Assembly: GCF_049306965.1 (NCBI RefSeq)
Contig: NC_133178.1
Location: 62,884,001 to 62,948,000, forward strand
DNA from: Danio rerio
Taxonomy: Eukaryota > Chordata > Actinopteri > Cypriniformes > Danionidae
DNA length: 64,000 nucleotides
Direction of reading: 5' to 3'
The notes below the pieces were generated by a model. It worked only from the letters and a program-made list of their open reading frames with translations, was not told the origin of the DNA and did no database searches. The translations under genes were made by a program, and so were the position numbers. The stretch's first letter is position 1; every line of letters begins with the position of its first letter. This document shows, one piece after another, positions 56,480-64,000 of this stretch.

Positions 56480-57066
56480 TCCTCAATGCTCACATTCACT
56501 TCTGCTTCTAGACAATATGAAATACAGACATGATTGTGGTGTTGAACTGGCCAGTTGGGTTTTCCATAGACATAATGATTGTATACACATCTGCCACACA
56601 CATTAGTAAACATTTGAAGTTGATCTAAAATAGAGTTTTTCCATTTATTGTTAATTTTATTAAAGATTTTCTACATTGTTTCTCCTTGTCCTTTCGGTTT
56701 AACTTATCTTGACAACCTGAGTGCACTTTTAGTTTTAGTTTTGCTTTATTTTCTCCATATTTCTGGGGTTGGTGTTGGTGGTTCACTCATCACTCATGGT
56801 TTTTGGTTTGGTGTGTGTAGTCGTTATGCTAATCATAGCCTAATATATTATCAGAGAAGTTCAGCTGTTCACCTTTATATGAAAAGACTCTATAAACAGT
56901 GTAAACTTCAGATAATTTTCAGCACTGATCTCAAATAATGATGTGAATCTACAGATGAACTATAAGGCAATGAAGAGAATAACCACAAATGAAGAGAGAT
57001 CTGGGTTCTGGTCTGCGCTCCAGTGATTGTTTCAGTTCTGTGTCTTTCGCCTCTGAAACTGCAGGA

Positions 57067-57105
57067 GGTTTTTGTATGAGTGAAAGTGAGAAATGAATCA
57101 CTGTG
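57067..57105 (+). other. 23-RSS of J5
   Basis: Nonamer GGTTTTTGT 57067-57075, heptamer CACTGTG 57099-57105; spacer of 23 bases unrelated to that of J1-J4. Confidence 0.93.
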
Positions 57106-57139
57106 GTCTTTGGCCAAGGAACAAAACTGAACGTCATCG
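57106..57139 (+). CDS. Ig light-chain J segment J5 (divergent)
   Basis: Thirty-four bases encoding VFGQGTKLNVI plus split G, donor GTGAGT at 57140. FGQG is intact, but the end differs from J1-J4 (NVI for IVT). Same phase as the others, so it can splice to any C exon; C5 is 2.85 kb downstream. Confidence 0.93.
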
Positions 57140-57196
57140 GTGAGTACATCTAAATTATTATTTTACTGTTAACTTAACCTGATTTATTTTATATCA

Positions 57197-57373
57197 GGCC
57201 GTTAAAACACAAACTGAACTGACTGACACACTGAACTGAGCCAAACTGAACTGAACTTAAACACTAAAAACTGAACTACTTTGTTCCAGTTACTATGACC
57301 ATTTATGTGAAGCTGCTTTGACACAATCTATATTGTAAAAGCGCTAAACAAATAAAGCTGAATTGAATTGAAT
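57197..57373 (+). mobile_element. SINE/LINE-tail-like repeat in the J5-C5 intron
   Basis: AAACTGAACTGACTGACACA followed by GAAGCTGCTTTGACACAATC, TGTAAAAGCGCTAAACAAAT and an AATTGAATTGAATT tail, a frequent zebrafish 3' repeat end. Family not named. Confidence 0.5.
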
Positions 57374-59243
57374 TTATCTTAAAATACTTTCCCACTTAAC
57401 TTTGGATTTTTGTACTCGAGTGACTATAATGGGTAAATCATACTGAAGTTCTGCTTGTAAAACATGTTTACTTGGTATTTTCTGGTATTGTTATCAATAA
57501 TATTCCATTATATAACATTAACTAATCATGTTTACATGAACTAACAGTGATAAATAGTGGTTAAAAAGTATTAATCTTAGCTTACTGTTAACATTTAATA
57601 CATTTCTAAAGACAAATCAAAGTAATATAATGGATCTGCGCTATTTTCTCTCATAATGTGTTTGAATCTGTGGTATTTTTCACATTTTGGATTCGTTTGG
57701 ACGCAAAGAATCTTTATTTAATGAAACTTAATATTTCTTAACTAACACCATCAGTAATTAGCAATGAGCAAATCATAATTGACAGCATGTGAATATGAAT
57801 GTTTATTTATTTCATATTACGAAGTGTTTACCCATTGTGTATTGTTTCAAAATAAATTATTTGACATTTCAAATTAAACATGGATCAAACTAAAACTATA
57901 TTCTTAATGATAATGATAGAAATTGTCTAATTTTATTTGTATGATATTCATAAGAACATATAATCTAAGAATTAAACTGACTCATCAATACATATTTGTG
58001 CCAGCTAATGTTGCTCCATGCATACCCGACCTAAAATGAGCCCAACACAACATAAAGAAAATTAAAGCATTCGCAAAGCTTCAGTCCCTTACATTTTATT
58101 GAGAGTTAGCTGATGTTAAGTAACATTAAGTGAGGATATTTAACATCAAGCTAAATGTTATTGCAGAATAAACAGGATTATATATGTAAGGGTCCATCTA
58201 TTATTCCTATGGCAGAACTAACAGTATGAGTAAAGGTTAAATGTGTGTGAGCTTTTTTAGCACATGTGAAAATAAATATTTTTATTTGTTAAAAATCATT
58301 TCAATTTGTGTCCAGCTCCAAATTAAATCTGACTACAGTTCATAATAATGTAAAAGCCCAAAGCCCAAAATCAACTGATATAAGGGTGATTGTAAAATAT
58401 TACAGTGAAATTAGGACCACTCTACCAATCCCACAGAGACATTTAAAATGACACCAGACATGAATATAGAGCCACAAGATACACCATTTTAAAAACTTAG
58501 ACATTCTGTGTGGAGCAGCTCTAGTGGAGAAGGTGAAGTCCAGGGCAATGAGGGAGATTCAGGATGCATGATCGAGACAACCTAGCTGACCTTCTTGTTA
58601 GATTAGAAAGTTTATTGTTTTGTGCCTGACCATTCACGTGGTCTTGTCTCGCATGGAAGTCCATAACAGTTCTCAGGGTTTAATATTTATAAAGAGATAA
58701 AGTCATCCTTACATATAATACTTATTATCTGTTCTTTGAAAACAGCAGGCTTGATGTTCATTATCCTGATTATTGTACAGCTACTTGATGAAAAATTTAA
58801 CAGTTAGGCACCAAACATTGCTCTGAGCGGTAATAATTCACCAGCTTTTAAATGAAAATTAAAGCTTGAAGAAAGAAACATGTTGTCCAGTTGCAGACTA
58901 TATATGCAGTAGTACTTATAGTGAAGGGATATATATTTGGCAATGGGCAAAAATACATTATATCAGTCTAAAAGATTCCGAATATTAAGTAAAGATCAGG
59001 TTTCGTGAAGACATCTGTACATTTTATGCTGTAAATATATCTAAACTTATTTTTTAATAGAAATGCGCATTGCTAATGAATTTATTTAATTAATTTTAAA
59101 TGTTTTTCTTTAATATTTAGATGTTTTTAACCCTCAGACTCCAGATTGTCAATAGATGTGTCATAAGTTGTGCATTTATAAATCTCAAATTCCAGAAATT
59201 AACACTTATTATGACTGGATTTGTGGTCCAGGCTCATATTGTT

Positions 59244-59337
59244 ATGATTATCAGCGATCTACTTGAACTTGTAGTCCATGAAATGGCGGATTTGTAGTCC
59301 GTTAGCGATCTGCAGCCGCTAGATTGCTGATAATCAT
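59244..59337. repeat. Small inverted repeat in the J5-C5 intron
   Basis: ATGATTATCAGCGATCTA (59244-59261) and TAGATTGCTGATAATCAT (59320-59337) pair in 17 of 18 positions around a 58-base loop. Confidence 0.7.
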
Positions 59338-59362
59338 AGCACATATTGTTTGTGGTTCCTGA

Positions 59363-59758
59363 CCCTACAGAAAAATCCAGCTTAAAAAGCCTAGGCTGGT
59401 TGGCTGGTTTTAGCTGGTCAACCAGCCTGGTTTTAGAGGGGTTTTGGCCATTTCCAGGCTGGTTTCCAGCCATTTCCAGCCTGGTCTTAGCTGGTCAGGC
59501 TGGGAGATGACCAGCTAAAACCAGCTTGATCAGCCTAGCCAGGCTTGGAGTCCAGCCAAAACCAGCTAGGTCCAGCTTAAACCAGGCTGGTCAAGCAGGA
59601 TTTAGCTGGTCATTTTCCAGCCTGACCAGCTAAGACCAAGCTGGAAATGGCAGGAAACCAGCCTGGAAATGGCCAAAACCCCTCTAAAACCAGACTGGTC
59701 GACCAGCTAAAACCAACCAACCAGCCTAGGCTGGTTTAAGCTGGATTTTTCAGCAGGG
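59363..59758. mobile_element. Foldback palindromic DNA element in the J5-C5 intron
   Basis: About 396 bases, nearly palindromic over the full length: left CCCTACAGAAAAATCCAGCT, right GCTGGATTTTTCAGCAGGG, with inner AGCTGGTTTTAGCTGG-type units and CCCCTCTAAAACCAG/CTGGTTTTAGAGGGG. It resembles a palindromic repeat common in teleost genomes. No coding capacity. Confidence 0.75.
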
Positions 59759-59993
59759 GAATGAAGCTGATATGAGTTTAATCAGTTAACCAATCAGAAT
59801 CCAGTATTCCAGAAAGACAGATTAATACATACTGTAACACAAACACAAACTTTATTCACTGCTAAATAACTCACAGATGATTCAACATTAACTATCAGAA
59901 CCATCTTTATCGAATCCTCTCAACATAATCCCTGTATAACATTCTGTGCATAACTATGAGTGTAAAAGTGTGTGTGTGTTTTGTGTCCTCCAG

Positions 59994-60313
59994 ACTTTCC
60001 TCTGACTCCTCCTGTGGTGACTCTCTTGCCTCCGTCCGCTGAGGCTCTGAAGGACAGTAATGCTACACTGGTGTGTCTGGCCGAGGAGATTTCTGTGGCT
60101 CTGCTTGACGTCAGCTGGACAGTCAATGGACACTCCGTCACTGATGGCGTTTGGAGCAGCTCTACTGAGAAACAGCAAGACCAAACCTTCAAAATGAGCA
60201 GCTTTCTGACCATCCAATCCTCTGACTGGACCAGCAATGCGCAATTCTCCTGTCGAGTGTCGCTGGGCTCAAAAATGACGGAGAAAAGCATCTCCAGTTC
60301 ACAGTGTAACTGA
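59994..60313 (+). CDS. Ig light-chain constant exon C5 (divergent)
   Basis: C1-set Ig domain of 106 residues. The acceptor is TGTGTCCTCCAG. Residues: DFPLTPPVVTLLPPSAE, Cys28 (ATLVCLAEE), Trp42 (DVSWTVNG), Cys87 (FSCRVSLGS), and a Cys105-Asn C-terminus for the bond to heavy chain. Asn23-Ala-Thr25 is a sequon for N-glycosylation, absent from C1-C4. The overall plan (SVTDGV, EKQQDQTFKMSSFLTIQSSDW) is clearly related to C1-C4 but diverged at many sites, so it is an older subtype of the same isotype or a sister isotype. Confidence 0.94.
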
Positions 60314-60440
60314 AATATAATGTGTGTGGATGAATGTAAACCTCGTGTTTTACTTTATTTCTCTTCTTATGATTTGATCTGTGTGACTTTAGCTTGATGT
60401 TTAATGTGACTGTACTTCATTTGGTGGTTTCGGTTCTGTC

Positions 60441-60446
60441 ATTAAA
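60441..60446 (+). terminator. Polyadenylation signal of C5
   Basis: ATTAAA 128 bases past the stop, the common variant of AATAAA; no AATAAA lies nearer. Confidence 0.55.
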
Positions 60447-60514
60447 ACTCTTTTGCATGGCATTAGTTTGCATTGTCTTTCATGTGGGCCTGTTTCTGAC
60501 TCTCGCTCAGGATG

Positions 60515-60580
60515 CACCTGCTCCATCACACTCATATATTTAGCTTTATGTAAATCCTGATGTTCCTCTGAGGTCTTTCA
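60515..60580 (+). promoter_or_regulatory. Orphan V-promoter-like remnant after C5
   Basis: CACCTGCTC (60515-60523), then ATGTAAATC (60548-60556) and CCTCTGAGGTCTTTCA, in the same order as the family A upstream region (CACCTGCTC, ATGTAAATC, CCTCTGAGCTCTTTTCA). The gap is 27 bases instead of 17. No V exon follows in the next 3.4 kb. Confidence 0.4.
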
Positions 60581-60996
<416 letters not shown>

Positions 60997-60999
60997 GCA

Positions 61000-61605
61000 T
61001 TACTTGTCTTAGTTTTACCTATATGCACACTACAAAATACCATCTGTAGGCTAACTTATAATCAGGCAACAGATATTAAACTCTTGAAGCCATCACAGCA
61101 GTTTCACATTGACAGTAGTGTGCTTGTGAATGTACAAGACATATTTAATCATGTGTAACGTAAGCTGAACTCTACACTGCATCTCTTTATCAGACTCATT
61201 GTCCTTTAGCTAACATGCAGGAACTTGTTAACATTTACATCAACAGTTAAAAGCAGCACAGTTTTAAACCTCATTACTCTGTGAGTTACTACCCAACTAG
61301 CAACATTCATGTTGCTCAAATCCAGCCCACACCAGACACTCACATCCAGACACTCACATCCGGCTCACATACAGCATAGAATGATGCCACTTGGGCGGCC
61401 ACAATTAAACCATAGCAATATCATATATCAGCCAGAATTTAAGCAAATAAACCTGAACTGACCCTATTATAGGTCACAGTTTGCTTTTATTTTGGCGCAG
61501 ATCCGGCCCACACCAGACACTTACATCTGCTCCACTGAATGCAATGATGGCTCTAGGGCGGTCCGCTCCTCTTTGTCAGATCTGGACAACAAATAAGCCA
61601 AAGCA
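61000..61605. other. Non-genic tail sequence with GGCCCACA-type repeat
   Basis: 61000-61300 shows nothing recognisable. 61315-61575 has scattered CCCACACCAGACACTCACAT and GATCCGGCCCACACCAGACA units, like a dispersed fish repeat. Confidence 0.35.
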
Positions 61606-61609
61606 ATAC

Positions 61610-61845
61610 ACTGTCAGAAAAAAAAGGTACCGTAAGGGTACAATTTTGTTCCTAGAGCGAACAAAATCTATAATTGTACCTTTTAAGGTCCCAAATTGGT
61701 CCATAGGGTACAATTTTGTACCCAAATGGGCTATAAAGGTACAAACGTTTAGATTTAGGTTAAAAAGGTACATTTTTGAATCTTTATAGCACATTTGGGT
61801 ACAAAATTGTATTTTAAGGGACCAATGTGGCACCTTTAAAGGTAC
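61610..61845. mobile_element. Palindromic MITE-like element rich in GGTACA
   Basis: 61687-61740 (GGTCCCAAATTGGTCC to GGGCTATAAAGGT) pairs with 61780-61834 (TCTTTATAGCACATTTGGGT to GGGACCAATGTGGCACC). GGGTACAATTTTGTACCC is itself palindromic. The left edge CACTGTCAGAAAAAAAAGGT resembles known zebrafish short DNA elements. Confidence 0.55.
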
Positions 61846-61851
61846 AATTAT

Positions 61852-63100
61852 ATCCTGTGTGTATGTGTAGATTGTATTATTTGTGTATATTTATAGAATT
61901 TGTAATGTATAGAATACATCATGTGTCCATATGTATAGTGTATCATGTGAGTATATTTATGGAGTCAATCGTGTATATGTATAGAATGTATCGTGTCTCC
62001 ATATGTATGGAGTGTATCGTGTGTATGTATGTAATGTATCATGTGTGCATATGTATGGAGTGTATCGTGTGTATGTATGTAATGTATCATGTGTGCATAT
62101 GTATGGAGTGTATCGTGTGTATATGTATAGAATGTATCATGTCTCCATATGTATAGAGTGTATCGTGTGTATGTATGTAATGTATCATGTGTGCATATGT
62201 ATGGAGTGTATCGTGTGTATATGTATAGAATGTATCATGTCTCCATATGTATGGAGTGTATCGTGTGTATATGTATGTAATGTATCATGTGTGCATATGT
62301 ATGGAGTGTATCATGTGTGTATGTGTATGTAAAGTATCATGTGTGCATGTGCATGGAGAGTATCATGTGTGTATATGCATAAAGTGTATCATGTGTGTAC
62401 ATGTATAGAATGTATCATGTGTTTGCATATGTAAAGAATACATCGTGTCTGCATATTTATGGAGTGTATGTGTATATATGTATAGAGTGTATCATGTGTG
62501 TGTATATGTATGAAGTGTCTCATGTGTGTACATGTATAGAATGTATCATGTGTTTGCATATATAAAGAATACATCATGTCTTCATATTTATAAAGTGTAT
62601 GTGTATATATGTATAGAGTGTAACATGTGTGTGTGTATATGTAAAAAATGTATCATGTGAGTATATGTATGGAGCATATCATGTATGTATATGTATAGAG
62701 TGCATCATGTGTGCATATGTATAGAGTGCATCGTGTGTGCATATGTATAGAGTGCATCATGTGTGCATATGTATAGAGTGCATCGTGTGTGCATATGTAT
62801 AGAGTGTATCATGTGTGCATTTGTATGGAGTGTATACTCTATGTATGGAGTATATCATGTTTGTATATGTTTAGAGCATATCATGTGTGCATATGTATGG
62901 AGTGCATCATGTGAGTATGTGTATAGAGTGTATGATGTGTGTTCCGTTGGTTAAGTTCTTCAACTTCCAGTAGCTCAGTGGTAATGTGACTCACCTCTCA
63001 CACCAGAGACCCGGGTTCTATCCCAGACCTTGACAGTGTATCCTGTGTGTATGTATGGAGTGTATATGTATAGAATTTATCATGTGAGTATATGTATGAG
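61852..63100. repeat. GTAT-rich minisatellite
   Basis: Many imperfect units of about 24-30 bases built on GTATCATGTGTGCATATGTA followed by TAGAGT or TGGAGT, sometimes in pairs of about 50. Units are most regular at 61980-62320 and 62680-62810. The array is broken by a tRNA-like piece at 62945-63035. Long open frames here (MYGVYRV repeats) are repeat artefacts. Confidence 0.9.
62963..63030 (+). pseudogene. tRNA-like sequence (SINE head or tRNA pseudogene)
   Basis: TAGCTCAGTGGTAA (62971-62984) fits a Pol III A box and GGTTCTATCCC (63014-63024) a B box at tRNA spacing. The acceptor stems do not pair well, so it is probably a SINE head or dead tRNA copy. Confidence 0.5.
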
Positions 63101-64000
63101 CTCTCTTAGGTTAATTCAAAAATACTTTGCAGACTGGTATTACAACTTAAAAGGAGGGGTCTCTGCCATCACTAATGCAGTGCACCAAAGGCTGCAGATA
63201 TTTCCAGTTTTCCAACAACAATGTAAAGCATTTATTTTATTTGATGTCATTTTCTTCGTAAAAAAAGTATCATTAATCCAATTATTATTTTTTACAATTT
63301 TCCCTGCATTGTTTAATCCTCGGTGACTTGTAGCACCTCATGAAAAAGTGCACAAAAATAAAGTCTGTTGTGAGAAAATGACTATAATTTATTGTATGTG
63401 AAGAAATTTATTGTTTATGAATTATTGTATATGAAGATAATATATTCCCTCAACTCAATACGAAACGGTGATAAATCCTTAATGATTAAAAAACATTGTC
63501 TGAAAATATTTAAGCAACTGAACAATTTACAAATACAATGAATAAAAATGCAACAGAATTAATTCATTAAAGCAAAATCTAGCATGTTTAATATTTTATA
63601 TAATAATGTATTTAATCAAAGCGTAATATTTTATAGTAGAGAAATAGTTTAAGTTACAATATATAAGACGCTGAACTCTGAAGGTTAGTTGATCTTTCAA
63701 ACAGCAGGTGGCACTGTGTGAGAAAACGATAGGTCTGGAAGTGCAGGACTAGTAGCCGCTTGAGCGTGCAGCTTTATGATGTTGGGGTCCTGTAGGGATT
63801 TAAATGGTCACGAAACACCAAAACACATTTTTTGAGATGTTGACAGTCATATATGTGTCCCACGCTTCTATAAACACTATTAGGACACATATCTTGCTAC
63901 AAACTCCTAACCAACCAGCAAGTGGCGCTACTGTATCTTGAAGATGTGTGCCAACCGCCAAACAAGACAACAACAAGAAGAAGAGGTCACACCACGTTTA
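63101..64000. other. Non-genic end of window
   Basis: AT-rich. 63660-63990 contains CAGCAGGTGGCACTGTGTGA and CCAGCAAGTGGCGCTACTGT, a type of sequence often dispersed in fish genomes. No exon, splice-site pair or RSS was seen on either strand. Confidence 0.4.

Larger units (their letters stand above)
55562..60580 (+). other. IgL block 5: V17-J5-C5
   Basis: Single-V block. Its 5' part to V17 is the usual family A upstream region. From about 56510 on the sequence no longer resembles the other blocks. 56480-57066, the V17-J5 gap, shows no recognised repeat. 57140-59993, the J5-C5 intron, has a SINE/LINE-like tail at 57197-57373, nothing recognised at 57374-59240, then a small hairpin and a foldback element. 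60447-60580 holds a promoter-like remnant. Confidence 0.8.

Noticed and set aside
56648-57149. Open frames between V17 and J5 on both strands
   Set aside because: No Ig motifs; they overlap the J5 RSS and disagree with the J5 reading frame.
61980-62320. Regular direct repeats resembling a CRISPR array
   Set aside because: Vertebrate DNA, units contiguous without unique spacers, no cas genes: a minisatellite.
61827-62954. Repetitive MYGVYRV/VSCVHMYG frames, at first sight a repeat protein
   Set aside because: They follow the minisatellite in several frames; no start context, splice sites or codon structure.

Overview
The window is fish DNA, very probably zebrafish or a close Danio relative. 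Three copies of a full-length DANA-type tRNA SINE, other cyprinid-style short elements, and vertebrate immunoglobulin (Ig) exons with recombination signals all point that way. It is one stretch of an Ig light-chain locus with 17 V segments, 5 J segments and 5 C exons. All lie on the + strand, so joining would be by deletion. Each V ends in a consensus 12-RSS (CACAGTG, 12 bases, ACAAAAACC). Each J starts with a consensus 23-RSS (GGTTTTTGT, 23 bases, CACTGTG). V-12/J-23 is the kappa-like arrangement, not the mammalian lambda one. The V framework (WYKQTP, YGSGFSAPKFTS, DSAVYYC.TWD) and the C exons look most like teleost L2/sigma chains; that isotype call is from memory of the family and is less certain than the locus call.

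Layout: five tandem blocks. Block 1 (1-16085): V1-V2-V3-V4-V5-J1-C1, with V1 cut by the window start. Block 2 (16086-27163): V6-V7-V8-J2-C2. Block 3 (27164-43191): V9-V10-V11-V12-V13-J3-C3. Block 4 (43192-55561): V14-V15-V16-J4-C4. Block 5 (55562-about 60580): V17-J5-C5, with a divergent J and C. The V segments fall into families by leader, promoter and body. Family A is V1, V6, V14 and, by leader, V17. Family B is V2, V4, V7, V11, V12, V15. Family C is V3, V5, V8, V10, V13, V16. V9 has an A-type leader and a body of its own (D). Blocks 1-4 each end in a 1.5 kb inverted-repeat element flanked by TA. The tail, 60580-64000, has no gene: a long palindrome around (AT)n, short palindromic repeats, and a GTAT-rich minisatellite interrupted by a tRNA-like piece.

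How it works: in a developing B cell one V is joined to the J of its own block, or of a downstream block. The J is spliced to its C exon in phase 1 (G|AC), giving a light chain with a C-terminal cysteine for pairing with heavy chain. The most striking feature is how the array evolved. Blocks are very recent copies: V2 and V7 encode the same protein, as do V6 and V14. At least two V genes (V9, V11) carry the 5' flank of one family and the 3' flank of another. The end of FR3, the RSS and the immediate 3' flank are nearly identical across all families. This fits repeated unequal crossing-over or gene conversion inside V exons. I found no non-immunoglobulin protein gene and no undescribed enzymatic system; the novelty here is in locus architecture.
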